Source: Stenogyne calaminthoides (Eukaryota > Streptophyta > Magnoliopsida > Lamiales > Lamiaceae). From it: 64,000 bases of DNA. Location: NCBI GenBank assembly GCA_037126765.1, contig JBBCBC010000030.1, forward strand, positions 7,102,478-7,166,477, given 5' to 3'. The notes below the pieces were generated by a model, which did not search any database, was not told where the DNA came from, and saw only the letters and a list, made by a program, of their open reading frames with translations. Both the position numbers and the translations under genes were made by a program. Below, piece after piece: positions 32,220 through 45,036 of the stretch. Within the stretch, counting starts at the first letter, position 1. Each line of letters opens with the position of its first letter.

Positions 32220-35200
32220 ATGGTGCAGTTCCTTTACACTATATTTCTGTGCGTTCTGTTTCTCACAATCGCCTTTCAGAAGTTAGCAGTTTCCATAGAC
32301 ACACCTTTTCCAAACCAAACGATTGCAATTGGCCAAACATTGATTTCTCAAAATCAACTTTTTGAGCTGGGTTTTTTCATGCCCGGAAAATCCCCAAATC
32401 AGTTCTTAGGAATATGGTACAGGACACCCCAGATGTTGTAGTTTGGGTTGCAAATAGAAACAATCCCATCACTGACTCACAAGGTGTACTTGTTGCAGTT
32501 TCTAGAAATGGAACTCTTGCTATAAGCAGAGGTGAAAGCATCTTCTGGTCCTCAAAATCATCAGATGTGGCTTCACATCCAGTTTTGCAGCTCCTGGATA
32601 GTGGAAATCTTGTTCTTGCAAACGAGACGATGGAAGGTTCATCACGGAGTTACATATGGCAGAGTTTTGATAGCCCAACTAACACCAGGTTACCAGGAAT
32701 GAAGTTGGTAGATGACAGTGATGCCGGCGTGGAGGCATTTTTGACGTCTTGGAGAAGTTTGGATGATCCTTCGCCTGGAGAATTCGTTCTTAAGAATGAA
32801 AACCATGGGTTGCCTGAGCTAGTGATTCTCAGAGGGAAAAAGAAAATAATTAGAACTGGAAAGTGGAACGGCAAATAATTTTCTGGTATTCTACCGTTTC
32901 CTACCCAAATGAACCAGCCTAATTTGGTTTTCAGTGGCGGGAGGTTAATATCAATAGAAGACCCGTACGGCAGCCCAGTTATTGGTAGAGAAACACTATA
33001 TCCTTCAGGATTATACCAGCACTATACGATGAATAGCAGAAGGGACAAGTGGAATCTTGCGTATACAAGTCCAGTAGACACATGCGACGAATATGGTCTC
33101 TGTGGCCATAATGGTTTCTGCAGTATTGACAACCCAAACAGATGCGAGTGTTTAAAGGGATTTGCACCTAAATTCAAGAAAGACTGGGATCTTCAAGATT
33201 GGTCTGGTGGATGCACTAGAATTACACTATTAAGTTGCAGAAGTGCAGATGGTTTCCGAGCAATTAGACAGGTAAAATACCCAGATATGCTGAAATTTTG
33301 GTTAAATGATAGCATGGACCTCGCTGAATGTCAAACTGAGTGCTCAAGAAACTGTGCCTGCATTGCATATGCTAATCCTTACATAACAAGCAGTGGTTGT
33401 GTGATGTGGTTTGATGATCTAATTGATATCAGAGAAGTTCCTACAGCAGATACCAACCAAATCATCTATATTCGTGTACCAGTTTCAGAACTAGTTGGTG
33501 GTAAGCGTTTTTTTAACTATTGTTCTTATTAAATGTTTGAGCTGCATGAGTTACTTAGTCGCTTATAATTTATGCTTTATGTATCAGAGTCTTATATAAC
33601 TGAATATGAACATCAGCAAAAGAAATTAAGGTAGTAGAAATGTGAAAGTTGAGATGAATGTATGTATGCTGCAAATTAGATGGAGTAAGTATAATGAATG
33701 TATTATAAGTAGTGAATAGACCCAATGAATGAAAAAAATTAGAGAAATAAACATTAGGTGATTTGGACATGTACAAACAAGATCTTGAAATGCACCAGTT
33801 TGGCAGGTGAGTTTGCACTAGCTAGATATTGATATATGTATGTAACATATAGGCAACCATACAATAGTTGGATAAATGATTATTTAGTTGCTGTTTCTGC
33901 AGCTTGAAATTAAAACAAATAGCCACTTAAGAAATGTGCATAAAATTGACTATTAGTACAAAATGACTTACAAGTGTGCAAATACTTTTGAAAAAAAAAA
34001 GAAAAAAAAAACTTTGTGCAAGACAGAGAATGTAATCTGTATATTGCTTTTCCACATCTTGTATAGCTTTTCTAAAACTCCAGAACCACATTAATTCTGC
34101 TAGCTGGTGTGTTTTCTTTGTAGATTCTAGCATTGACCTCACGAAAGAGAAGAAAACCCAAACAAGGCTACTAGCGATATCAATTGCTTCTGGGGTTCTT
34201 GTATCAGGCTTTATCAATGTAAGTATTTTTATGCTGACAAAACGAATCTGAACTTCCATGCAATTGACTGCTCAAAAATGAAAAATATGTTTTTGGGTTA
34301 AAAACGTGCACCTAAAGGCATTATTTTCTGCTTTTCCCCTTCACAGCAGCAGAAAGGAAAACATGATCGGAGAAGGTGGTTTTGGTCCTGTTTACAAGGT
34401 AACTTACTACATGAGAGTACCTATTGTGAAACAAAAGATAAAGATTCTGACTCTTAATTTGACATGCATGAACAGGGAAATTTACCATCAAAAGAACTAA
34501 TAGCCATTTAAAGATTGTCAAAACTTCAGGACAAGGTCTTGTTGAGTTCAGAAATGAAGTCACCTTGATTGCCAAACTTCAACATACAAACGTGGTTAGA
34601 CTTTTGGGATGTTGCTTGGAAGGAGACGAAAGGATGCTTATCTATGAATATCTGCACAACAAGAGCTTGGATTATTTTATTTTTGGTACAACCAGCCATT
34701 ATCTTCTGTTGTTATTCTGTTTAAAATCATTTTAAAAAAATTTAAGAGTGCTTCATTGTTGTCGTAACAAATCTTTAATATGCAGATCAAAATCGAAGGA
34801 CACTTTTGACCTGGCCTAAGCGCTTTGACATAATCATGGGAGTTGCTAGAGAACTGCTCTATCTCCATCATGATTCCAGATTAAAGATTGTCCATCGGGA
34901 TCTCAAAATGAGCAACATTTTACTAGATGAAAAATTAAATCCAAAAATCTCAGACTTTGGCTTAGCAAGAACATTCGAAGAGGATCAACCTATTGCTAGA
35001 ACAAGAAGAATTATTGGGACAATGTATGCATTACTTTATGATACACAACGCTTTCTCATTTTTGTGGGGCCTTATGCTAATAATTTTATGCAGTGGCTAT
35101 ATGGCTCCAGAATACACTAGTGATGGCAAATTTTCTGTGAAATCAGACATATTTAGCCTTGGAGTTGTGTTGTTAGAGCTCGTTAGTGGGAAAAAGAACA

Positions 35201-35661
35201 AGGGCTTCAAATGCAGCGGTGATCATTGTCTTAGCCTCTTGGAACATGTATTATTTTTACATCAAGCCTTTGTTGATGATCTCGCCTAGGGACAAAAGTC
35301 TCGTTTAAATGTTGGAAAAACCACCTAACTTGTCTTGTCGCGATTGTCACAGGCATGGTGGCTATGGAAGGAAAACAAATTTCTGGAGTTGTTCGATGGA
35401 TGTTTGAATGATGCATATGTGGAATCAGAAGTGAAAAGATGCATACATGTTGCATTATTATGTGTTCAGAAATTTGCAGAAGATCGACCAGAGATGTCAT
35501 CAGTTCTTTTCATGTTAGGAACTGATGGAGCAATCATGCCTGATCCCAAAGAACCTGGATTTTTCATTGGACGGAGTTCCACCCCTGAAGGAAGTTTCAT
35601 ATCACCAAGTTCCATTTCTGAGAGAAATACGATCACAATAACTGATTTGAAGGCCAGATAA
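32220..35661 (+). pseudogene. S-RLK copy 2: G-type lectin S-receptor-like kinase pseudogene
   Basis: Exons by homology are 32220-33500, 34124 to about 34246, 34347-34398, 34476-34685, 34786-35023, 35094-35247 and 35353-35661. Signal peptide, B-lectin, S-locus, EGF-like (CDEYGLCGHNGFC), PAN, membrane span and kinase parts are all recognisable. Lesions: a one-base loss after IWYR near 32420; TAA at 32876-32878 where the other copies have a sense codon (Tyr TAC in copies 1 and 4); loss of the exon 2 donor by a short deletion near 34246; a 73-bp deletion in exon 3; and in exon 4 the codon for the invariant ATP-binding Lys of IAIKRL is TAA (34509-34511), followed by a further one-base loss. Exons 5-7 remain open. 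It is clearly dead as a full receptor. Its kinase wording (GLARTFEEDQPIARTRR, AWWLWKENK) puts it with copies 1 and 4. Confidence 0.92.
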
Positions 35662-36589
35662 AGAGGTCTTCTGTAGTTAAATTTCTGATTATTTTTTAGT
35701 GATCATTCTACTAAATGAGAAGTATCTCGAGGAAAAAAGTTGCAGGGACAATGTTATGTTCCATACATATAAGGGAGTATAATAGATTTCGATATTGCCA
35801 ATGTTCATGAATTGAGAATAGTTCATACAAAGTTCATTTTTTGACATGTTGGTCAATATCTACTCCAGGAGGTGAAATATTCATTGACGTTGATAGAGTC
35901 TGATTTTTTCTCGTGGCGGAGTTTGATTAGCAAATTGGAAGTTTCACCTCTTACAACTGCTTATCAGACCAAAATATCAAAAAGTTAAAAGTTATAAAAT
36001 TATTTTCAATTCGTGAAAATCAATATTGCTAAAATTGAAATAGGGGTAATTTACATTTACCAGAAGAAAAAAAAAAAATTCCCTCCATATATAATTTATT
36101 GAGTAGGTCTAGTGTGAAAATTTTCAAGTATGAAAAACTATAAAATTGCCCTAAATCATGACCTATTCGGGTCGGGTGAACCATGAACCATTCGACTTTG
36201 TCTTACCTTCACCATATACAGAATTTATTTGTAAATAAAAGTTTTTTCATGTATGCAAATTTTCATACTAGACTTTGTCTAATTTATTATATTAGTGCTC
36301 TACTAGATCTTGCAATAGAATGTCCTATATGGGTGTGTATTTTTCATTTTTGTTGGTTATATATTTTAAAACATAAATTTTAGTGTGAAACAGTTTTATA
36401 CACGTGAGATACACACGTTTACAGGATTTGTGATATTTTCGTCTTACAGGAGACTTTCATATCTCAAGTCATGCAAGACTTTTCAACAAACACGGTGAGG
36501 AAAGTTCATGGTTTCACTTCCACTAAACTCAACCTGCTTGAATTCAACCCATTTTGATGTTACATTTTTTTCTCTTCATTCGTTTCAAA
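35662..36589. other. Intergenic region between S-RLK copies 2 and 3
   Basis: Holds the 3' flank of copy 2, a MITE-like inverted repeat (36107-36273) and the presumed promoter of copy 3. No gene is supported; the 66-codon frame at 36183 lies inside the MITE and its flank. Confidence 0.5.
36107..36273. mobile_element. Small MITE-like element
   Basis: The terminal phrase gtctagtgtgaaaatttt (36107-36124) is matched in inverted form by caaattttcatactagac (36256-36273). A related phrase occurs at 40667-40690 (gtcttgtgtgaaaattttcac) and at 55460-55490, so the family is scattered through the cluster. No clear TSD was found. Confidence 0.5.
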
Positions 36590-39500
36590 ATGGTGCAACT
36601 CCTTCTCACCACAATCCTGTGTGCATCCATGGCGTTTCTCAAGATCTGCACAGGAGTTGATATACTTTTTGCAAACCAAACGATTGGCAATACCCAAACG
36701 TTGGTTTCCCAGAGCCAAGTTTTTGAGATGGGGTTTTTCTCGCCTGGAAAATCTCCAAATCGATTCTTGGGCATATGGTACAGAGTCACACCAGAGGTTG
36801 TAGTTTGGGTTGCAAATAGAAATAATCCCATCACAGACTCACAAGGTGTGGTTTTTTCCATTTCCAGAAATGGAAATCTTGTTATCAGTAGAAATGGAAG
36901 CATTATATGGTCCACAAATTCGTCTGGGGTGGCATCAAATCCAGCTCTACACCTCCTTAATACTGGAAATCTGGTTCTTGCAAACGAGACAATCCAGGAT
37001 TCATCAGGGAGCTACTTATGGCAGAGTTTTGATTACCCAACTGATACTTATTTACCAGGAATGAAAATGGTGGATGATGTTGATACTGGGGTGCAGAGAT
37101 ATCTGACATCATGGAAAAGCTCTGATGATCCATCAACGGGAGATTTCGTCATGAAAATCGAAAACCGAGGCATGCCTGAGCTGGTGGTTTACAGGGGGAA
37201 AACGAAAACATCTCGAACTGGAAAATGGAACGGTGTTTTCTTTTCAGGCATTCTCCCCTTTCCGATTCGCGAACTCGATTGTAATATGGTTTTCAATGAA
37301 GACAAAAAACTGTTATCAGTAACAAAGCCCTTCCACTCTGAAATTATCTTCAGAATAACACTGGACAACTCTGGTTTGTACCACAGCTCTACAATGAACG
37401 TCAGAAAGAAGAGGTGGAATGGGGCCTTCACAAGTCCTCGTGACTCGTGCGACGAATATGCCCTCTGTGGTCCTAATGGTATCTGCAATATTGACAAGCC
37501 AATCAGATGCGAGTGCTTAAAGGGATTTGCTCCTAAATTTAAACAAGACTTTGATCAACAGGATTGGTCCGGTGGATGCACTAGGATTACACCGTTGAGT
37601 TGCAAGAGTTCGGATGGTTTTCGAGCAGTTAAAGGGGTGAAATACCCGGATATGGTGAAGTTGTGGTACTTAAATTATAGCATGGGGCTGGATGAATGCC
37701 GAGCTGAGTGCTTAAGAAACTGTAATTGCACTGCATATGCTAATGCTTACATAACTAATGGAGGCAGTGGTTGTGTGATGTGGTTTGAAGATCTAATTGA
37801 TACCAGAGAAGTTTCTACAGCAGATACCAACCAAAACATGTATATTCGCTTACCAGCTTCAGAACTAGATGATGGTAAGTGCTTTATAACTACTTTTCCT
37901 GTTAAATGTTTGAGCAGCGTAGATGCTTATTATGGATCAGAGTAATAGATGATTGAATATGAACATGAGTGAAACTAATTAAGGTATTAGAAATGTGAAT
38001 TTTTAGATGTATGTATGCTAAAAATTAGATGAACCAAGCATAGTAAGTACTTTTTGAGACTTGCTAATATTATATATCCTACATGTAGCTATTTTTTGTT
38101 GTAAATGTTTTAGCTGTTTGAACTTATAATCGGGCCCGCAGATATGAATGGAAACACACTTCTGTAGACTAGTATTAAAGACATGCTATTCTGTTTTTTG
38201 CCTTCCCTGATAAAGGATAAAGGAAACATTCTATCTCTTGTCTAATATTTATATATTTCCATTTTGATCCTACAGATGGAAGCCCAATATACTCGAGCGA
38301 TGTTTTAAAGAAAGACAGGCCTACAAAGCTAATACTTATATCAATTGCTTTTGGATTTCTTATCTCAGCGATTATCAACACAAGTGTTAACGTCATGAGA
38401 GGACGGAAGAAGCGTGGTAACCACACTGATCCTTAAAAGTCTACATTTATGTTGAAAAGATGTAGTTAAGCAGAACCTGAGGCATTATTTTCTGTTTTTC
38501 CCTTTACAGCAGCAGAAAGGATAAGTGATGATCTAGAATTACCTTTATTCAAATTTTCAACTATTGTGGCTGCAACAAACAACTTCTCCACAGAAAACAA
38601 GATTGGAGAAGGTGGTTTTGGTACCGTTTACAAGGTAACTTACTGCACGTGAGTGACTAAAGCGCGGAAAGAAACACTTTATGACTCTTCAATTGACATG
38701 CATATGCAGGGCTACTTGTCATTAGAAGGAGAAATAGCTATCAAAAGATTGTCAAGAACTTCAGGGCAGGGTGTTGAAGAGTTCAAAAATGAAGTAATCT
38801 TGATTGCCAAACTTCAACATACAAACCTTGTTAGACTTTTGGGATGCTGCATTAAAGGAGAAGAAAGGATGCTGATCTATGAATACATGCAGAATAAAAG
38901 CCTAGATTGTTTTGTTTTTGGTACAGCCTAAGATTATCTTTCATCATTCTGTTTTATTTGTAACACCCCTTTAAATTTCATTCTACCAAATTTATGTGTG
39001 CTTCAGTGTCGTAACATATCGATTTTGTGCAGATCTAAATCGAAGGATACTTTTGACCTGGACTAAGCGGTTTGACATAATCATGGGAATTGCTCGAGGA
39101 CTGCTTTATCTCCATCACGATTCCAGATTAAAGATTATCCACCGTGATCTCAAAACAAGCAACATTTTATTAGACGTAAATTTAAATCCAAAAATTTCAG
39201 ACTTCGGCATAGCAAGATCTTTTGAGGAGGATCAGCCTGTAGCCAGAACAAGGAGAGTTGTTGGGACTTAGTAAGCTTCCTTTTCTTTCATTTTACTTAA
39301 ATTTAAACAAAAGAATTTTGGAAATTTCTGAAGGGACCTTATGACCAATAATTTTATGCAGTGGCTATATGGCTCCAGAATATGCAATTGCTGGGAAATA
39401 TTCTGTAAAGTCTGATGTCTTTAGCTTGGGAGTGGTATTGTTGGAAATAGTGAGCGGAAAAAAGAACAGGGGATTTGAACGAAGCGACGGTCATTTTCAC

Positions 39501-39957
39501 AGCCTCTTGGGACAGGTATTTTTCCCCACTACAAATACTCTGCTATGACGTCTTTGATAAAAATCAATAGTCAAGTGACAAAATGCTGTGCAATTCATTC
39601 AAAATGAGTGGAACAGCTAACATACTTGTGTTCTGGAAATTGCCACAGACATGGCTGCTATGGAAAGAAAAGAAGACTCTGGAGCTAATGGATGAATGTT
39701 TGGTGGATACATTTGTGGAATCTGAAGTGAAAAGATGCATCCATGTCGGATTATTATGCGTACAGAATTTCTCAGAAGATAGGCCAGAGATGTCATCTGT
39801 GCTTTTCATGTTAGGTAATGATGAAGCTATTTTGCCTGAACCCAAAGAGCCTGGTTTTTTCATTGGAAGAGGTTCGACTCCTGAAAGAAGTGCCACATTA
39901 CCAAGTCCGATGTCTGATAGAAACACCATCACAATAACTGATTTGGAGGCCAGATAA
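36590..39957 (+). CDS. S-RLK copy 3: intact G-type lectin S-receptor-like Ser/Thr kinase
   Basis: Seven exons: 36590-37874, 38276-38416, 38510-38634, 38710-38920, 39033-39270, 39362-39515, 39649-39957. All introns are GT-AG and the joined length is 2463 nt, giving 820 residues plus stop. Order: signal peptide (about 1-24), B-lectin, S-locus glycoprotein, EGF-like (Cys287 to about 312), PAN/Apple (about 341-425), membrane span (447-469), kinase (about 500-780). Catalytic features are present: GEGGFGTVYK (508-517), Lys529, HRD 624-626, DFG 644-646, APE 671-673. The start at 36590 is chosen over an upstream in-frame ATG (36554) because the other copies start here and it leaves a normal signal peptide. 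As an RD kinase of the S-domain family, it should act as a plasma-membrane receptor, likely in defence or development; the ligand is unknown. Closest in the window to copy 5. Confidence 0.93.
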
Positions 39958-41239
39958 AGGGTAGCAAACGTACTTTATATTTATCATATTATTTTGTAAG
40001 CATTCTAATAGATAGAAAGTTTGCAAGGAAAAAACTCATTTAACATTGTTATGTACATAATTAATTTATGAGTAGGCTTTTCGTGAGGCCGTCTTAATTT
40101 TGAATCTTATTTTAAAGAGTATTCTCAGAATGGTGGAAATTTCTTCACAGTCACGACATAAAGTAACCCTTTTTGTCTCATTTTTTGTGAGCATTCTAAA
40201 TTTCTACTGATAGATGGAAAGTTGTTTTAGTCAAATTTGCCTTGCCTATATCATAATGTTCCATAATTATTATATAAGATCCTGGAAATTGCAATTGAAC
40301 TCTTGTGTTAAGGAGAAATCCAAATTTGTTACAAACTCAGACTTATTTTTCAAATTTATAATATCCCCATTTAAGCTTTGCTTATTTGCAATGTTTCATA
40401 TATGTACTAGTAGTAACTATAACCTGTCAAAAAAAAAAAAAAACTAGTAGTAACTATAATCTTTTGTTCTGTAAAAGAGATATCCAAATGTCTTGCAGTC
40501 AAATAGTAATTTAAAAGTGATTATTGGCCTCCAAAATAGTGATTATTCCCCACGATTTGAACTTGAATGTACAAACATGATATCCATGCATAGGAACTAT
40601 TATATTAACATGATATCCATGTATTTCTTCGAAAGAGCAATGATAACGACGTAACATTTAGAGTAGGTCTTGTGTGAAAATTTTCACATTTTAAAATCAC
40701 ACAAATTAGGCAATTAAATCAGAATCTCCCGGATCTAAAGAAAGCTCGCGGGCCGCGCATAACTGCATGGATCCGAGAAATCTGAAAAATCTGCTACTTT
40801 CCTAACAAACCGCCTGGATCCGAGAAACCTGCTACTTTCCTAACAAAATAAGATAAAAAATCTCACAAGAAATAGCGCTCAAATTAAAACAAAAATCACG
40901 GTCAAATTCATACGAGAAGCAAAGAATCAAAGCCAAAAACTCCAGAATCAATCAACAATAGCATAAAAAAACAACCATGGATGACAACTCCAGTATATCA
41001 AATAAATCAATTGTTATTTATAATTAAACTTGTCCATAATTTATTTATATTTTATAATAAATTACAATAAAATCTGTAATTTTAGAGGGTATTACTCGCA
41101 ATATTAAAAGGTATTAAACGCAAAATAAAAAAGTACTACAGAAAAAACATAACAGTAAAGTATTACAAACAAACCATAACAGTATTACTTACAAAAACAT
41201 AACAGTATTACAATCAAAAAATAAGAAAAACGATAACTA
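39958..41239. other. Intergenic region, AT-rich
   Basis: 3' flank of S-RLK copy 3. A short duplication of ggatccgagaaa...ctgctactttcctaac lies at 40768-40845. An array of gtatta / aacagtattac phrases (41090-41220) resembles the AT-rich filler near the MULE. A partial copy of the gtcttgtgtgaaaatttt MITE end lies near 40667. No gene is supported. Confidence 0.45.
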
Positions 41240-41444
41240 AGAATTGACAAATACCCAAATTGACACGGAGAATATAAGAGAAATCATCATCTCCATTTCT
41301 ATAATCCTGCTCTGCTCCTAATCAACGCCATTATCATCGCTCGAGTCTCTCCTCATCTATCCAAGTCAATTACCTCATTCTCGAAGCTGCAATCGCTGTC
41401 ATTTTTGCAGTTGCAAGTGATAAAAAATTCGCTACAGTAGCCAT
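41240..41444 (+). pseudogene. 5' remnant of a receptor-like kinase gene split by the CACTA element
   Basis: Short frames encode a hydrophobic N-terminal region (IIIARVSPHLSK, then after a one-base shift NYLILEAAIAVIFAVA), directly abutting the CACTA terminus at 41445. This resembles the signal-anchor region of At5g20050-like receptor kinases, whose kinase start appears on the other side of the element at 54976. Alone it would be too weak to call; the matching right half supports it. Confidence 0.4.
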
Positions 41445-41509
41445 CACTACTATACATTTAAGCTTACACAGCTCCACTTGGACAACCCTTTTAAAAAGAG
41501 CTCTCCAAA

Positions 41510-41695
41510 ATAGAGCTTGGAGAAAGGTTTTTATAAAAAAAAATTAGATAGCGGTTCTAAACCGCTCTCCAAGAACAATTCTTGGAGAGCGGTTAAGAAC
41601 TGCATTGCAAATCCCTTAGAGAGCGGTTTAGAACCGCTGTCCAAGGTAAAGATTGGACAGCGATTCAAAACCGCTCTCCAAACCCCGAAACCCTA
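41510..41695. repeat. Left subterminal repeats of the CACTA element
   Basis: Four to five inverted or direct copies of gagagcggttt.gaaccgctctcc-like motifs, such as tagatagcggttctaaacc and gagcggtttagaaccgct. In En/Spm such motifs bind the TNPA-type protein. Mirrored at 54715-54960. Confidence 0.7.
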
Positions 41696-41739
41696 TATGT
41701 ATATACGCGTCCAACAACCTCCACTCTGCATATACACGA

Positions 41740-42012
41740 TTTTTTTCTCCAACATTTTTCTCCTCCTCCTCTCGCACCGTAGCCGTCGTTCCCTCCTCCT
41801 CCTCCCCTACCGCCATCGTCGTCGTCGTTCCCTCCTCCTCCTCCTCCCCTACCGCTGCCGCCGCCGTCGCCCTCCTCCTCCCCTACCGTTGTCGCGCCGC
41901 CGTCCTCAGCCTTTATAGGTAATTTTCATTTATATATATATATATGTATATATATGTATATATATATATCTATGTTAATATATATATGTATGTATATGTA
42001 TATATATATGTT
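41740..42012. repeat. Low-complexity leader: ctc/cgc triplet tracts then (ta)n microsatellite
   Basis: 41755-41905 is an irregular cctcctc/ccgccg tract; 41930-42010 is a tatatatg-type microsatellite. Overlapping Ser/Arg/Pro-rich frames here (41517-41922) are composition artefacts. The position suits the 5' leader of the TNP2 transcript. Confidence 0.7.
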
Positions 42013-42120
42013 AGGATTAATTGTTGTTAGTGTTAGAATAATTGGCTTGACTTGGTTTTAATTGTTGTTATATGTCAGGATTAATTGACTTGGTTTAGCT
42101 AATTTGTGATTTTTTATGTT

Positions 42121-42690
42121 AATTTAGAGATGAATTTCATGATGCACTCCAAGTGTTTGATCAAATGCATGTGTGTATGACTTAAACATAACTTAGGATT
42201 GAGATATATTTTTGAATTGGTTGGTGATTTTTTATGCTAATTTAGAGATGAATTTTATGATGCACTTCAAGTGTTTGATCAAATGCATGTATGTAGGATT
42301 TAAGCATAAATTAGGATTGAGATATATTTTTGAATTGGTTGGTGGTTTTTTATGCTAATTTAGATGAATTTCATGATGCACTTCAAGTTTGATCAAATGC
42401 ATGTGTGTAGGATTTAAGCATAAATTAGTATTGTGATATATTTTTGAGTTGGTTGGTGATTTTTTATGCTAATTTAGAGATGAATTTCATGATGCACTCC
42501 AAGTGTTTGATCAAATGCATGTGTGTAGGATTTAAGCATAAAATAGGATTGAGATATATTTTTGAGTTGGTTGGTGATTTTTATGCTAATTTAGAGATGA
42601 ATTTCATGATACACTCCAAGTGTTTAATCAAATGCATGTGTGTAGGATTTAGGCATAAATTAGGATTGAGATATATTTTTGAGATGGGAT
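42121..42690 (+). repeat. Tandem array, five copies of about 115-119 bp
   Basis: Each copy starts near aatttagagatgaatttcatg (42123, 42238, 42357, 42470, 42589), contains caaatgcatgtgtgtaggattt and ends near ttggttggtgatttttta. Copies differ by a few substitutions and short indels. The array lies in the leader or intron between the CACTA end and the TNP2 start. An 82-codon frame at 42444 is a by-product. Confidence 0.9.
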
Positions 42691-45036
42691 AAAAATAGAG
42701 AATAGGTAATATAAGTAAGAACGTAGGTTTCATTAGCAACAAATTATGTTAGGTTTTTATATATTAGGATATGCATAAATTTACTTATCTTGGGGTGAAC
42801 TCATCTCTTTTTCAATCATATTGTCTTTTCTAGTTCTATATGGATCGAAAGTGGGTTCGAGCAGATCGATTATCAGAGCAATTAGACACTGCACCGACCA
42901 TCGGTACATTCCATGTCCTTGTTGAAAATGTATGAATAGAAAAACTGTTAGTGGTCGAGAAAATTTGTTCGTCCACTTGATGATTCACTGTAATGATAAA
43001 GCATATACCGTTTGGACATCTCATGGTGAGACAAGAGATAGATGTAGCTCAAGCAACCTAGGAACTGACTTTAGGTTTGAAGATACAGTGGATGCGGATA
43101 GTTTAGGAGATGTACCGAGTGTTGATACATCGAGTGGGGATGACGATGATCTGCGAGATCACCCTTATATGTCAGAGAATTTAAGGGATTCTGCTGGATT
43201 ACCCCCTTGGCCGTGTAAGAAGGCAACAAAACTGTCAGTTGTGTTGATATTGTTCAACCTAAAAGCGGCTAACCAGTTGTCTGGTGTGTGCTTCACAAGT
43301 ATGCTGGAAGCAGTTAGTGGTCTATTGCTTGATGGAAATGTACTGCCTACGAGAGCCTATGATGCTAAACAAATACTCAAGTCCATCGGGTTAACACATT
43401 AGAAAATCCATGCTTGTTCGGGTGATTGTATCTTATTTCGGAAGGAGTATGCAGACCTTGATGAATGTCCTAAGTGTGGGGAGAAGCGATATAAGAAAAA
43501 AAAAATCTCCTGCGAAGGTGATGTGGTACTTTCCAATAATACCAAGATTCAGGAGAATGTACAGTACGTGGATGCTAGAAATTTAACTTGGCATCATGAT
43601 GATAGGATCAAAGATGGAATGCTAAGACACCCTGTTGATTCACCCCAGTGGAAGACATTTGATGCATGCATCCAGAATTTAGCAACGAGCCACGACACTT
43701 GCGTCTTGCACTCTCAACTGACGGAATGAATCCGTTCGGTATCCAAAGTACCAACCACAGTAGTGGCCAGTGATTATGTTAGTTTATAACCTTTCACCCG
43801 AGTTGTGCATGAAGCGCACTTACATGATGTTGTCTATGTTGATATCAGGACCCAAACAACCTGGTAACGACATAGATGTATATCTGGCTCCTTTGATAGA
43901 GGACTTGAAGCTCCTGTGGGATGAGGGTGTCGATGTGTATGATGCTTGTAGAAAGGAGAATTTCAAGTTGAAGGTCATGCTGTTTGGAACTATCAATGAC
44001 TTTTCCGCTTATGAGAATCTATCTGGATATAGTGTGAAGGGAGCCGATGCATGTCCTTGTTGTACCAAGAAGACACATCACATTCGCTTGAGTTATTGTA
44101 GGAAGACCGTTTATATGGGACATATGAGGTGGTTGGACCCAAGCATAAGTACAGAACAATGGCCGATGCATTCGATGGCACAATCGAGACAGGTGAAGCA
44201 CCACGTTTATTGTCAGGTTCGGATATATTGAATTAGATGAAGAATATCAACACACAGTACGAAAAGAGCTTCGCAAAGAGTGTCCCCACTAGCGGTTGGA
44301 AGAAGGAATCAATTTTCTTTCAATTGCCCTAATGGAAAGAGTTGTATGTTAGACACTTCATTGATCTAATGCACGTTGAGAAGAATGTTTGTGCCAGCTT
44401 GCTCAATACTCTACTAGCTGATAAGAAGTCCAAGGATGGTTACAATGCAAGAATGAATATGATTGATATGGGAATAAGAACAGAACTAAAACCTGTGCCT
44501 AGAGAAAGGGGTAAACTGTTCTTACCTCCTGCTGCACACACCTTGTCCAACAATGAGAGAAAATAGTTACTTCAGACACTAAAGGATGTGAAAGTACCAG
44601 AGGGTTATTCGTCCAACATATAGAGATTTGTATCAGACGATGGCGTGAGACTGATGAATCTGAAATCACATGACTATCATGTCATCATGGAGACTTTCTT
44701 GCCCATTGCAATACGTTCTATCTTGCCTGAAAATGTGCGCATAACCATAACAAAGTTATGTTGGTTCTTGATGCAGCGGGCGTATCGAATGAAACAATAA
44801 CACCTTCTAAGATACGTTGATTCAACAATTGAATACAGTAAAATAGGCAAAGAAGGGAAAACCCTAATCTTAATTCATCATTCAACTGCGTAAAACGTTT
44901 ACAATGGAGCTCTTTAAATAAGAGCGGAAACCTAATTAAAGATAAGTACTAATCTATGGAAATAAATCAAAACAAATAAACATAAATATACTAATAAATT
45001 AAAGATCCTTATTAAAACTAATTCCCTAATACTCTT

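Noticed and set aside
36554..36589. Upstream in-frame ATG of S-RLK copy 3
   Set aside because: The other copies start at the equivalent of 36590, and the extra residues would sit before a complete signal peptide.
41517..41922. Overlapping Ser/Arg/Pro-rich frames
   Set aside because: Produced by ctc/cgc triplet tracts and CACTA subterminal repeats.
42121..42690. CRISPR-like regular repeats
   Set aside because: The whole unit is repeated with no unique spacers, and this is plant nuclear DNA.
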